Virus record (IMG/VR): IMGVR_UViG_3300005253_001427
Location: 1-37,343 of that record
Length of the DNA: 37,343 nucleotides
DNA from: a virus
Reading direction: 5' to 3' (one strand)
In this document: piece after piece, positions 30,318 through 37,324 of the stretch
How positions within the stretch are numbered: position 1 is the stretch's first letter
Layout: each line of letters starts with the position of its first letter
Notes under the pieces: generated by a model
The model's database searches: none
What the model saw: only the letters and a program-made list of their open reading frames with translations
What the model was told of the DNA's origin: nothing
Translations under genes and position numbers: made by a program

Positions 30318-30608
30318 ATGAGCTTTTTTCTACCAAAGACTGTTGAAGGCGTGCGCAGGCAGAAAGAACGTTTTATGCTTCATTGGACAACCGCAACCAA
30401 CCCACAGATGAAGCAGGTTTATGAGCAGGCCATTAATGGCTGTGACCGGCTGACTGCTCGCATCATAGCTAAGAGCAAACGCAGGCTCGGACTGTTGTTG
30501 ATCCTGCTTTGCCTGAGCCTGGTGCAAGGCTGCCAAACTGTCAAGGGCGTAACTGGTGACGCAGGCTGGATACTCACTGAACTGAGTGACAACATCAGTA
30601 CAAAATGA
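30318..30608 (+). CDS. entericidin-like lipoprotein with N-terminal extension
   Basis: A 96-residue protein. Residues 60-72 (LLLILLCLSLVQGC) form a lipobox-type signal ending in Cys72, followed by QTVKGVTGDAGW, close to the entericidin pattern (GCNTVKG). An unusual 58-residue basic helix precedes the signal (MSFFLPKTVEGVRRQKERFM), so either the protein is anchored as a signal-anchor or a shorter form is made. AGAGGA lies before the ATG. The stop overlaps the start of a 32-residue membrane protein (ATGA), recalling a lysis pair. Confidence 0.65.
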   Translation: MSFFLPKTVEGVRRQKERFMLHWTTATNPQMKQVYEQAINGCDRLTARIIAKSKRRLGLLLILLCLSLVQGCQTVKGVTGDAGWILTELSDNISTK

Positions 30609-30703
30609 CAAACCGGGCACGGAGGCCCATTCTTCTCTTTTGCCTCATTGATATTTTAATTATTTTTTACATTGTTTCTGGGTTGGTATGGCTGATTCTG
30701 TAA
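30605..30703 (+). CDS. 32-residue membrane protein coupled to lipoprotein
   Basis: A short frame (MTNRARRPILLFCLIDILII...) with an Arg-rich start and one long hydrophobic helix to the end. Its ATG overlaps the lipoprotein stop (ATGA). The composition suits a tiny holin, pinholin or regulatory peptide. It could also be a chance frame, but its hydrophobicity and coupling argue otherwise. Confidence 0.5.
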   Translation: MTNRARRPILLFCLIDILIIFYIVSGLVWLIL

Positions 30704-30732
30704 GTTTTTCTCACTATATCAATATATTTCTA

Positions 30733-30761
30733 TTGACAAAGCGTAAGTGAGCCGATACTAT
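30733..30761 (+). promoter_or_regulatory. promoter with flanking inverted repeat
   Basis: TTGACA (30733-30738), 17-bp spacer, TACTAT (30756-30761). CTCACT at 30710-30715 and AGTGAG at 30746-30751 form a perfect inverted repeat around the -35 and could bind a repressor. It drives the two small genes that follow. Confidence 0.6.
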
Positions 30762-30799
30762 TTACATAAATCAATTAACTTTACTGAAGGGACTAAGAA

Positions 30800-30919
30800 A
30801 TGATTAACACACCAAAGCAAATCAAAGAACTCAAGCGTAAAATGGCTATGTATCGCCGGTGCTCACAAGGCAAGCCTGTCAACTGTGATAAATGTATCGG
30901 TTGCAGTAGTAAACGTTAA
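30800..30919 (+). CDS. 39-residue zinc-knuckle-like peptide
   Basis: A small basic protein with CDKCIGC near the end (MINTPKQIKELKRKMAMYRR...). The leader CTGAAGGGACTAA (30784-30796) contains the ribosome-binding site GAAGGGA. A 13-nt exact complement to this leader lies in the terminator loop at 31233-31245 of the same unit. Function unknown. Confidence 0.6.
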   Translation: MINTPKQIKELKRKMAMYRRCSQGKPVNCDKCIGCSSKR

Positions 30920-30949
30920 CCAACACACTTTAACTGAAGGGATGACAAA

Positions 30950-31120
30950 ATGAAAAACGCAAGAATCGAAGAATGTCCTGAATACAAAAATACAGGATAT
31001 GGAATTGTGGGAATACAAAAAGAGAAAGAAAAGTGCCCTGACTCTTGCTGTTATGGCACAAGCCGAGAAAATTGTACACTTGGCAAAGAAGCAGCCTCGG
31101 AATGTAAGAGTCCGAGCTAA
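30950..31120 (+). CDS. 56-residue cysteine-rich peptide
   Basis: A small protein with CPDSCCY and CTLG, six cysteines in all, possibly metal-binding. Its leader CTGAAGGGATGACAAA resembles that of the preceding gene, so both ribosome-binding sites share the nonamer CTGAAGGGA. Two hairpins follow. Function unknown. Confidence 0.6.
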   Translation: MKNARIEECPEYKNTGYGIVGIQKEKEKCPDSCCYGTSRENCTLGKEAASECKSPS

Positions 31121-31126
31121 TTTCCC

Positions 31127-31169
31127 AGCCCTTACAGCGTTAGACCGGCTGCGACTGTCGGCAAGGGCT
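31127..31169 (+). terminator. large-loop hairpin after small genes
   Basis: AGCCCTT (31127-31133) pairs with AAGGGCT (31163-31169) with a 29-nt loop that contains a smaller CCG/CGG pairing. Few U residues follow. It may act with the strong terminator just downstream. Confidence 0.4.
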
Positions 31170-31206
31170 TTATGTTAAATCTGAATGGACTATATATTGA
31201 AAACCT

Positions 31207-31265
31207 GCCCGCTTGCCGGCTCCGCACCGAAGTTAGTCCCTTCAGGCTGGCAAGCGGGCTTTTTT
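31207..31265 (+). terminator. strong terminator whose loop is complementary to the upstream leader
   Basis: GCCCGCTTGCC (31207-31217) and GGCAAGCGGGC (31249-31259) form an 11-bp stem with six U residues after it. The 31-nt loop contains TTAGTCCCTTCAG (31233-31245), an exact reverse complement of the leader at 30784-30796, and of nine bases of the second leader. The loop is not predicted to pair internally, so it is available to base-pair. Confidence 0.8.
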
Positions 31266-31279
31266 AGGAGATTAGAACA

Positions 31280-31519
31280 ATGGCAAAGAGAACCAGCATT
31301 TTAGATAAAATTTATCGTTATGGCGGGGAACTGTGGAGGCTTGGCGATATAATCATAGACCTTCAGAATATAATGCCAAATCAAAAATGCGTAGATAGGT
31401 ATTTGCAAGGTCTATTTTTCACTCAAGATAGAATTACAATAAACACAGAAAGGAACTTGAAAAATGAAAACGAAAGAACAATACGAGCAAGAATTGGCAG
31501 AATACCAAACAACAATTAA
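31280..31519 (+). CDS. small unknown protein
   Basis: A 79-residue protein (MAKRTSILDKIYRYGGELWR) with TAGGAG upstream of its ATG. Its last 56 bases overlap the start of the following coiled-coil gene in another frame. It is basic at the end. Function unknown. Confidence 0.55.
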   Translation: MAKRTSILDKIYRYGGELWRLGDIIIDLQNIMPNQKCVDRYLQGLFFTQDRITINTERNLKNENERTIRARIGRIPNNN

Positions 31520-31655
31520 ACGAATATCAACAGAGCGAAAACAAATAAGCATAGCTCTAAAATTAAAAGGTATTCTTGGCGAGGAAATTGCTCCCATTGC
31601 TTACGTATTAGCTGAGATTGAAAGATTACAAAAGAAAAATGAAAGCCGTAATTAG
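31464..31655 (+). CDS. small coiled-coil protein
   Basis: A 63-residue charged helical protein (MKTKEQYEQELAEYQTTIKR). AAAGGA precedes its ATG. It overlaps genes on both sides. Function unknown. Confidence 0.58.
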   Translation: MKTKEQYEQELAEYQTTIKRISTERKQISIALKLKGILGEEIAPIAYVLAEIERLQKKNESRN

Positions 31656-31812
31656 ATTTATTATGTGCGATTGGCTTAATCAGCACTATTATGAGACAAC
31701 AACATATAAACGTTGGTTATCTACTGGTGAAAACTGGGTTTGTTGCCGATGTGGCAAAGCTGTTAAATCAGTAAAAGAATTAAAGGGAACAAAAGGCAAA
31801 TTGAAGTTCTAA
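31639..31812 (+). CDS. small protein with CCRC motif
   Basis: A 57-residue basic protein (MKAVIRFIMCDWLNQHYYET) with VCCRCGKAV, a probable zinc knuckle. I place its start at 31639, which overlaps the previous gene. The ribosome-binding site is weak. Function unknown. Confidence 0.5.
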   Translation: MKAVIRFIMCDWLNQHYYETTTYKRWLSTGENWVCCRCGKAVKSVKELKGTKGKLKF

Positions 31813-31864
31813 CAGCCGGCACCAACCTTTAACCCTCAACAGAGTTTAGTAAGGAGAAAGAAAG

Positions 31865-32032
31865 ATGAGTACAGAATTACAACAAGCTATTGATAATCTT
31901 CAGAAAGCAAATGACTCTTATACGAAAGAGTCCAAAGGCAAAGATGATAATGATTTGTACGTTAAAATAGTTGGCCCAGCTTGGCGTAAATACCTCGCAG
32001 TGGGTGGTAGCCGAACAATGATAAATTTATAA
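31865..32032 (+). CDS. 55-residue unknown protein
   Basis: A small acidic-helical protein (MSTELQQAIDNLQKANDSYT) with AAGGAGAAAG before the ATG. The sequence after its stop (AACAGCCGGCAC) is the same as that after the previous gene's stop, and then forms a GGAGCG/CGCTCC hairpin. Function unknown. Confidence 0.58.
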   Translation: MSTELQQAIDNLQKANDSYTKESKGKDDNDLYVKIVGPAWRKYLAVGGSRTMINL

Positions 32033-32111
32033 CAGCCGGCACTGGAGCGCACGACAACGCTCCGGCGTATGCTGTTGAAACTGTTAGGGATTTTAGTTAG
32101 GAGTGAAGACT

Positions 32112-32483
32112 ATGTTAAAGCCAACAACTTCCCCTTGGGGTGCAGTGCAGTCCACTGATGTTTTAGCTGATGGGATTGTTTCAGTCAGTACCGCAAGTCA
32201 CGGCGGCATCAAGCTGGACGCTGACCGCCAAGCCGCTATGCCTGAAGGCTGGAGTAAAGATGGCGGCTGGTATGAAGAAGACTGCAACTGGTGCTTGCCG
32301 TTCATTATCTTCCAAGCTGACATACTGGCTCACGGTGATGAATGTGCTGTCCGCTCCATTAAGAACAGCAGGCACGTTGAGATACTCCAAGACTGGCATC
32401 CAGACCTGTACGAGGAATATTTCAACACTAAATTGAAGGAAGGCGAGTCATATATTCGCACACACCCACTCAATAAAACCTAA
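32112..32483 (+). CDS. DUF7007-type phage protein
   Basis: A 123-residue protein: SPWGAVQSTDVLADGIVSVS, then TASHGGIKL, and GWYEEDCNWCLPFIIFQADI with DWHPDLYEEYF at the end. This set of blocks identifies the DUF7007 group of phage and plasmid proteins, whose function is unknown. Start ATG at 32112 with AGGAG 8 nt before it; a GTG at 32103 would extend it by three residues. Confidence 0.78.
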   Translation: MLKPTTSPWGAVQSTDVLADGIVSVSTASHGGIKLDADRQAAMPEGWSKDGGWYEEDCNWCLPFIIFQADILAHGDECAVRSIKNSRHVEILQDWHPDLYEEYFNTKLKEGESYIRTHPLNKT

Positions 32484-32502
32484 ACTGAAAGGAGCTATGA
32501 AG

Positions 32503-32823
32503 ATGAGTTACACGAAAGGACATTGGGCTGTATCAAATTCGGGCGGGAAAGTTATTGTCGGCGGGATGAAACACCCCACTACAATAGCAACACTTGAAAC
32601 AGTACCGCTGAAAATCAGTCCAGAGATTGAGGCTAATGCAAGGCTAATCGCCGCTGCTCCATATTTATATGAGACAGCTAAAGAGTTCACCGCTGGTTGG
32701 GAACACTTCTGTAAGTGCATTACCTGGAAAGACTCCAACTTAGACGCAGAAGCAATTCGGTTTATGAATGAAGTTCCAGCTAAGATTGCAACGGGTATTG
32801 TCAAGGCTGTAAAGGGAGTCTGA
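32503..32823 (+). CDS. conserved phage protein (ANARLIAAAP motif)
   Basis: A 106-residue protein of a frequent phage type: MSYTKGHWAVSNSGGKVIVG, then EIEANARLIAAAPYLYETAK. The GHW start and E-x-x-ANARLIAAAPxLYE block are its signature; function is unknown. ATG 32503 is preferred over 32497 by spacing to AAAGGAG. Its stop overlaps the next start (TGATG). Confidence 0.72.
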   Translation: MSYTKGHWAVSNSGGKVIVGGMKHPTTIATLETVPLKISPEIEANARLIAAAPYLYETAKEFTAGWEHFCKCITWKDSNLDAEAIRFMNEVPAKIATGIVKAVKGV

Positions 32824-33038
32824 TGAGACAACGAGACCCTGAGCGTATCATCAAGCTGTACAACTGGCTGTGGCGTAGAGCCGTCAAGAGCAAGCTCCCG
32901 CCATTTAACCAGCTCCAGCCCGACACCTTAACTGGACGTTGCATCGCACTGTTAATACCTCAAATAATACCAATCGACCAGGCTATGAAATCCCGTGCGT
33001 ATCGGGATGCTGTCACGGTAATTATTCACTCAAACTAA
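32823..33038 (+). CDS. small basic protein
   Basis: A 71-residue basic protein (MRQRDPERIIKLYNWLWRRA) with TGATG overlap with the previous gene. No family recognised. Confidence 0.6.
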   Translation: MRQRDPERIIKLYNWLWRRAVKSKLPPFNQLQPDTLTGRCIALLIPQIIPIDQAMKSRAYRDAVTVIIHSN

Positions 33039-33050
33039 AGGAGAATGACA

Positions 33051-33434
33051 ATGGAAATCACAGACGAAAACCGCAAAGACGTAGCCAAGTATCTGGCTGA
33101 CTATGTAGTCGAAGAAGTAGATAGGTCGCTGAAGATTGAGGGTTTCGGTCCCTGGGACACAGGCAATATGGAGCATTGGATTGAGCAAGGACTCAATGCT
33201 TATGAATCCATCAATCAACCCAGTCAGTATGCAATCTCTCGCTCGATAGAGGGCATCAGTCTAAACGGCCAAGAGTTTTTGCTCAGCGATAACAAGGATG
33301 TGAGGCTGTTCGACAGCATCGCAGAGGCAAAAGAACACGCACACTCGGTAGGCATCACAGATGAAGACTTTGATAACGTCACTTGTAATATCTGCGAGTA
33401 CCTGCCAGAGACCGGCGACTATGTAATTGTTTAG
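33051..33434 (+). CDS. unknown acidic phage protein
   Basis: A 127-residue acidic protein: MEITDENRKDVAKYLADYVV, a middle with GISLNGQEFLLSDNKDVRLF, and a C-terminal ITDEDFDNVTCNICEYLPET. ATG 33051 is 7 nt from AAAGGAG; the in-frame ATG at 33045 is too close. Function unknown. Confidence 0.62.
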   Translation: MEITDENRKDVAKYLADYVVEEVDRSLKIEGFGPWDTGNMEHWIEQGLNAYESINQPSQYAISRSIEGISLNGQEFLLSDNKDVRLFDSIAEAKEHAHSVGITDEDFDNVTCNICEYLPETGDYVIV

Positions 33435-33450
33435 TTAGGTAGTCATTACT

Positions 33451-33503
33451 CCGCACCGCTCGTAAGGTACAGGCTCTCGCCGAGCAAGTGTTGGGCGGTG
33501 CGG
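33451..33503 (+). terminator. long hairpin with inner stem, no U-tract
   Basis: CCGCACCGC (33451-33459) pairs with GCGGTGCGG (33495-33503). The 35-nt interior holds a smaller GCTC/GAGC hairpin. No U-run follows. A processing or attenuation site between two genes is possible. Confidence 0.45.
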
Positions 33504-33534
33504 GGATAACGATTAACTATTTGAAAGGAAAGAA

Positions 33535-33663
33535 ATGGACGAATACTACGAGAAAAAAGCCAAAGCCAACGATGAACTGATTGCCTGTTGGTGTTGGCTG
33601 TGCGCGGCTCTGGCAGTTGTTGCTGTTGGCGTGGCTGTGGTGAAATGGATAATCTCATTTTGA
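33535..33663 (+). CDS. 42-residue membrane protein
   Basis: A small frame too short for usual calls: MDEYYEKKAKANDELIACWC followed by a hydrophobic helix (LCAALAVVAVGVAVVKWIISF). GAAAGGAAAG precedes the ATG. Immediately upstream of a cell-wall protein gene, so a holin-like role is possible but unproven. Confidence 0.55.
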   Translation: MDEYYEKKAKANDELIACWCWLCAALAVVAVGVAVVKWIISF

Positions 33664-33674
33664 AAGGCTCTATT

Positions 33675-34088
33675 ATGAAAACAGCATTTACAGCCATAGT
33701 TGGTCTTTTGATAGTAATTCTTATCGGCTATTGGTGTCAACAAGCCCACCAGAAGCCGACTAACAGCCCTGTAGAGCAGACGCCTACAGTGACTATCCTT
33801 ATGAATGTTAGCGCTTATTGTCCTTGCGAGCGATGTTGTGGTGATTTCGCAGATGGGATAACGGCGTCCGGAGTGCCTGCTGAGGGCTACGTCATAGCTG
33901 CACCCCGTCAATATGCCTTCGGAACGCTTATGACCGTTCCTGGCTATGCTGACGGTCGCCCTGTGAAGGTCCTCGACAGAGGCGGCGCCATCAAAGGAAA
34001 CCGGCTCGACGTGTTCTTCGCCACTCATCAAGAGGCCCTGAATTGGGGACGTCAATATTTGAAAGTCGAGGTAATTCATGGAATGTAA
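33675..34088 (+). CDS. membrane-anchored 3D-domain cell-wall protein
   Basis: A 137-residue protein with an N-terminal membrane anchor (AIVGLLIVILIGYWC) and a 3D domain (double-psi beta-barrel, MltA/YuiC type): AYCPCERCCGDFADGITASG, FGTLMTVPG and VKVLDRGGAIKGNRLDVFF, with Asp101 and Asp112 as two of the aspartates that name the domain. Such domains cleave peptidoglycan glycan strands. It could be the lytic enzyme of the phage or a virion muralytic factor. It starts after a tiny membrane protein, which is suggestive of a lysis module. Confidence 0.78.
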   Translation: MKTAFTAIVGLLIVILIGYWCQQAHQKPTNSPVEQTPTVTILMNVSAYCPCERCCGDFADGITASGVPAEGYVIAAPRQYAFGTLMTVPGYADGRPVKVLDRGGAIKGNRLDVFFATHQEALNWGRQYLKVEVIHGM

Positions 34089-34263
34089 GAAGTGTAAACA
34101 CAAAAACGACTGTGTGAACGTAGGGGAGTTCAAAAGGGGTGCTTGCCTGCAATACGAGCCTAAGGGCCAAATTAAAGGCACGAGGACTGCCTGTGCTGGA
34201 CGAACGGAAGACCGGGGACAACCTAACATCCCCCGGAAACGTAGTTTATGGAACAAATACTGA
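34078..34263 (+). CDS. small zinc-binding-like protein
   Basis: A 61-residue basic protein with CKKCKHKNDC and a later C, typical of small phage zinc ribbons (MECKKCKHKNDCVNVGEFKR). It overlaps the previous gene by 11 nt. Function unknown. Confidence 0.58.
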   Translation: MECKKCKHKNDCVNVGEFKRGACLQYEPKGQIKGTRTACAGRTEDRGQPNIPRKRSLWNKY

Positions 34264-34276
34264 AAGGAGTATGACT

Positions 34277-34900
34277 ATGAAGGTAGGAACAATCTGTAAG
34301 TTAAAAGTGAACTGTCTGAATAACAAGGCAGGCACGCTGGGCGTGGTCTTTAACGATTACGGTGATGGCTTCCAGGCGATATTTGAGAACGGCAGCTATG
34401 ATGGATTCTCAACCACAAGGGACCTGCCTTCACAAACGCGTTCAGTAGCCCAAATCGAAGCAGACTATTTTCTTGAGGAGGTCGGCTTCGAGGAATCGTT
34501 GGCTGCCTATCAATTCAAGAACGTGAATCAAGTCTTTGTGGATTACATTCACCGTGTATTCGACATCGCCTGGAGTGAGGGGTGGAAAAAAACTGCAATC
34601 CTAAGCGAACACAAGTTTGGAACGGAACAGTTAGCAGGGTATTTAGACAAAAACTATCCACCAGAGTATGAGAAATGTGAAGTTTATGGAGATGGCCATG
34701 CGCCGCCTTTCCTCGTATTCGATAGGGAACATTCGGATGGTGGCAGGACAGTTTGTACGCTTTCACGAGCTATGGACTATGTGGACTTCTCTCATTTTGA
34801 ATACGCCAGGCCCGACTTGGGCAAAAGTATTATGCCACGTTGGATTCAAGCTGACATAACAATATATCCACGATATGTAGTTTTTCGCAAAAACCTATAA
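34277..34900 (+). CDS. conserved phage protein of unknown function
   Basis: A 207-residue protein. The N-terminal MKVGTICKLKVNCLNNKAGT, then LGVVFNDYGDGFQAIFENGS and DYFLEEVGFEESLAAYQFKN form a block found in other phages. The C-terminal part (DGHAPPFLVFDREHSDGG) is less clear. ATG 34277 is 7 nt after AAAGGAG; an earlier in-frame ATG at 34271 is too close. Function unknown. Confidence 0.68.
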   Translation: MKVGTICKLKVNCLNNKAGTLGVVFNDYGDGFQAIFENGSYDGFSTTRDLPSQTRSVAQIEADYFLEEVGFEESLAAYQFKNVNQVFVDYIHRVFDIAWSEGWKKTAILSEHKFGTEQLAGYLDKNYPPEYEKCEVYGDGHAPPFLVFDREHSDGGRTVCTLSRAMDYVDFSHFEYARPDLGKSIMPRWIQADITIYPRYVVFRKNL

Positions 34901-34917
34901 AGAAAGTGAGGTATCAA

Positions 34918-35175
34918 ATGTACCTGGGACAAATATCAGCCGCCGATGAACCGGAGGCAAAGAAAAGATTGGATATATTAGTTGATTGGAAAGAGACAAA
35001 TCTGGCTTCTGAAAAAGACCTTGTTATTCGACAGGCTGTAAGGTCGGTTTGGATAGCAGAGGTATTTTATGAGGGCCGAGTTGGCCTTCGCGTCATAAAC
35101 CTCTCGTTGCCGCTGCATTTACAAACTTACCAATTAGGACAGCACATAGCTGAATTAAGACCAGATGACAAATAA
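34918..35175 (+). CDS. unknown small protein
   Basis: An 85-residue protein (MYLGQISAADEPEAKKRLDI) with a beta-rich second half. Its end overlaps the start of the DNA methyltransferase by 11 nt. GTGAGG precedes the ATG. No family recognised. Confidence 0.58.
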   Translation: MYLGQISAADEPEAKKRLDILVDWKETNLASEKDLVIRQAVRSVWIAEVFYEGRVGLRVINLSLPLHLQTYQLGQHIAELRPDDK

Positions 35176-35983
35176 GCGAAAGCGTAAACTTAAAGCAATC
35201 GACCTGTTCGCCGGAGCCGGTGGATTCTCCCTGGGGTTGCAACAGGCTGGCATCGATGTAGTGGCAGCCGTTGAAATCAACAATGCGTGCTGTGATACAT
35301 TGGCAAGGAATAAGGCAACGGCGTTTCCGAAGATGAAAATAATCCAGGCCGATATTTGTACGTTGAGCGGAGAATACATTTTGGTCCAGGTTGGCCTGAA
35401 AAAAGGCCAGCTTGATATGCTTGTGGGCGGACCGCCCTGCCAGGGTTTCACTTATGCCAGTTCACGGCGTTCACCTAACGACCCCCGCTCAAAGATGATG
35501 TGGCAGTTTATCCGGATGGTGAAGGAAATGCAGCCACGGTATTTTGTTATCGAGAACGTCCGGGGTATGTTGAGCTTCAAGGATTTCTTTCGGGATGTGC
35601 TGAAACGCCTTGAGAAGTGCGGATATGTAGTGAGGTTCAATCTGCTGGACTGTGCCAGCTATGGAGTGCCGCAGCGAAGACACAGGGTAATGATAGATGG
35701 CGCACGCTCCGACCTGAATATTATTCCTGTCTATCCTCCACCTACGCACTTCTCTCCAGAGCAGCTGGGCAAAAAAAAGAAAGCCGGCAACAACTCTATC
35801 CCCCCTGCACTTGTTGCTGAGAAGTGTTTTGCAACACACGGCTTTGACCGCAAAGAGGTCGATGATGTGTGGTGGAATAATAAGTTGGGAATTATGATGA
35901 ACAAAAAGACAGCCTCCGAAAGAGTCAACCAGGCTATCGATGAAATATTAGCTGAAGCGTTACGAGCAGTAATGGAGAAATGA
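35165..35983 (+). CDS. C5 cytosine DNA methyltransferase, truncated C-terminal part
   Basis: A 272-residue Dcm-type enzyme. Motif I DLFAGAGGFSLG at 13-24, motif IV GGPPCQGF with catalytic Cys92, motif VI IENVRG at 129-134 and motif VIII QRRHRVM at 170-176 are all present. After motif VIII the sequence leaves the family: no target-recognition domain of usual size, no motif IX, and a Lys/Glu-rich end. Typical enzymes have 310-420 residues. It may protect phage DNA from restriction, or be partly inactive; the specificity cannot be guessed. A Lar-like gene follows closely. Confidence 0.85.
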   Translation: MTNKRKRKLKAIDLFAGAGGFSLGLQQAGIDVVAAVEINNACCDTLARNKATAFPKMKIIQADICTLSGEYILVQVGLKKGQLDMLVGGPPCQGFTYASSRRSPNDPRSKMMWQFIRMVKEMQPRYFVIENVRGMLSFKDFFRDVLKRLEKCGYVVRFNLLDCASYGVPQRRHRVMIDGARSDLNIIPVYPPPTHFSPEQLGKKKKAGNNSIPPALVAEKCFATHGFDRKEVDDVWWNNKLGIMMNKKTASERVNQAIDEILAEALRAVMEK

Positions 35984-36198
35984 TTATGACAAGTAAAGCT
36001 CAATCAATGTCTTCTATAGATGCGGCTAATCGTAGAAGAAAAGACGTTAAAAGATTATGCACTAACGAAATGCCGACACACAAAGAAGCTTCTGCGATTA
36101 TGAAGCAATTACGCGTAAATCCAGAAGTTTGTGATAATTGCAAAATCAAACCCTGCACTTATGGTCAGTATGTATTTGGCAAGAAAGGCGGTGAATGA
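35980..36198 (+). CDS. small basic protein with CDNC motif
   Basis: A 72-residue protein (MIMTSKAQSMSSIDAANRRR) with CDNCKIKPC near the end, a likely zinc site. Start overlaps the methyltransferase stop (ATGA). Function unknown. Confidence 0.6.
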   Translation: MIMTSKAQSMSSIDAANRRRKDVKRLCTNEMPTHKEASAIMKQLRVNPEVCDNCKIKPCTYGQYVFGKKGGE

Positions 36199-36199
36199 T

Positions 36200-36385
36200 A
36201 TGGAACACACAGGATTAGTGCGAGGGCACCACACTTTCGATAAGGAGTGTACGGTATGCCGTCTGCAAGCCGAGAACAAGAAGCTGAGAGAAGCGTTGGA
36301 GAAGATAGTAAGTTATCGCAAATGGCTGAAAATGAGTGGCGGAATGGATATTCATAAAATAGCAGAGCAAGCTCTGAAAGGTTGA
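36200..36385 (+). CDS. small coiled-coil protein
   Basis: A 61-residue protein (MEHTGLVRGHHTFDKECTVC) with CTVCRLQAENKKLREALEKI, a Cys pair followed by a leucine-rich coiled coil. Common form among phage accessory genes. Function unknown. Confidence 0.6.
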   Translation: MEHTGLVRGHHTFDKECTVCRLQAENKKLREALEKIVSYRKWLKMSGGMDIHKIAEQALKG

Positions 36386-36388
36386 AAA

Positions 36389-36667
36389 ATGTGTAATGAT
36401 GGACGAAGAGTTTTGCCGTGCCCGTTTTGTGGTGGACCAGCAAAGGTGCATAAGCAATTCGATGGCTTCCGAAAAGTAAGAGGCTACTATATATCCTGCA
36501 ACAAAAAGGGCTGTCCGATATTTGCTTCTACGAGAGTCAAGAGTGATAAGGCAGCAGTCATAGATGAATGGAATGCTCGGATAAGCCCATCTGTTTCTAC
36601 ATTGAAGTACATCACAGAGCTAAGAGAAGAAATCAAAGATTTGAAGGCAAAGCTATCCAAGCCCTGA
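36389..36667 (+). CDS. Lar-family antirestriction-like protein
   Basis: A 92-residue protein with CPFCGG and SCNKKGC, then AAVIDEWNAR, the zinc-ribbon and W-N signature of the Lar (restriction alleviation) family, plus a C-terminal coiled coil (ITELREEIKDLKAKL). Lar of the Rac prophage reduces type I restriction, by modifying how the host enzyme acts. Next to the methyltransferase gene it fits a counter-restriction set. Confidence 0.78.
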   Translation: MCNDGRRVLPCPFCGGPAKVHKQFDGFRKVRGYYISCNKKGCPIFASTRVKSDKAAVIDEWNARISPSVSTLKYITELREEIKDLKAKLSKP

Positions 36668-36681
36668 AAGGAGAATAAATA

Positions 36682-36930
36682 ATGGCAATTGTAAAAAAAT
36701 GGGTGGAAGTGGAGGATGAATGTTTGGGGCCAACCAAGACCAACGCACATTGGGAGATGTATTTATTTATACATTTGTGCGTTGAATATAGTCGCAAAAC
36801 AAAGCATGGTCTTCAAAAATTCATTCGGCGAAGTAGAACACTTAAAACAATTGAGGGTAAATTCAAGAAGAACGTACTATCACAACTTGAGGATTATTTT
36901 GCTCAATCCAATGTATTTTTATTGCCCTGA
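36682..36930 (+). CDS. unknown small protein
   Basis: An 82-residue protein (MAIVKKWVEVEDECLGPTKT) with AAAGGAG before its ATG. Basic middle, no clear domain. It ends at a convergent boundary with the membrane gene. Confidence 0.6.
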   Translation: MAIVKKWVEVEDECLGPTKTNAHWEMYLFIHLCVEYSRKTKHGLQKFIRRSRTLKTIEGKFKKNVLSQLEDYFAQSNVFLLP

Positions 36931-36934
36931 AAGG

Positions 36935-37324
36935 CTAAGGCCGCCGAGGGAGCTTGAGTTCCCTGCCTAATAATCCTTTCGCCACTATCCGGTATTGCTC
37001 AGCGTCATAAAGCAACTTCTCTATCAGACTGTTATTCAACATCCGCTGAGCTGACACAGCAGTAGCTATTTCTTTAGCTTTTTCTTCTGTGAATTTCTTA
37101 TCAATACGCCCCCACTTAAACCATCCTACGATAGCAAGAACGAAGAAGATAGCGTCCCTCACCACAAGGCTCCAGATTCCCGCGTGGACGTGGATTCCCC
37201 CAGTAAGGCCGTTTGATACCAACCACAGCAGATAACACAGCCTGAGACGCCTGTTGTTCGTTATAACCCCCGCTACTGCGAAGGTTGTGGCAATTATTCC
37301 TATGATTTCATTTATTTGTATCAT
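36935..37324 (-). CDS. PnuC-like membrane protein
   Basis: A 129-residue protein with three membrane helices in its first 70 residues (IIGIIATTFAVAGVITNNRR, then RLCYLLWLVSNGLTG and VVRDAIFFVLAIVGWFKWGR). The final GWFKWGR matches PnuC-type and related small transporters, which occur in phages. The last 50 residues are a charged tail. GAGGTG lies ahead of the ATG. A transport role is only an inference. Confidence 0.7.
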   Translation of the reverse strand: MIQINEIIGIIATTFAVAGVITNNRRLRLCYLLWLVSNGLTGGIHVHAGIWSLVVRDAIFFVLAIVGWFKWGRIDKKFTEEKAKEIATAVSAQRMLNNSLIEKLLYDAEQYRIVAKGLLGRELKLPRRP

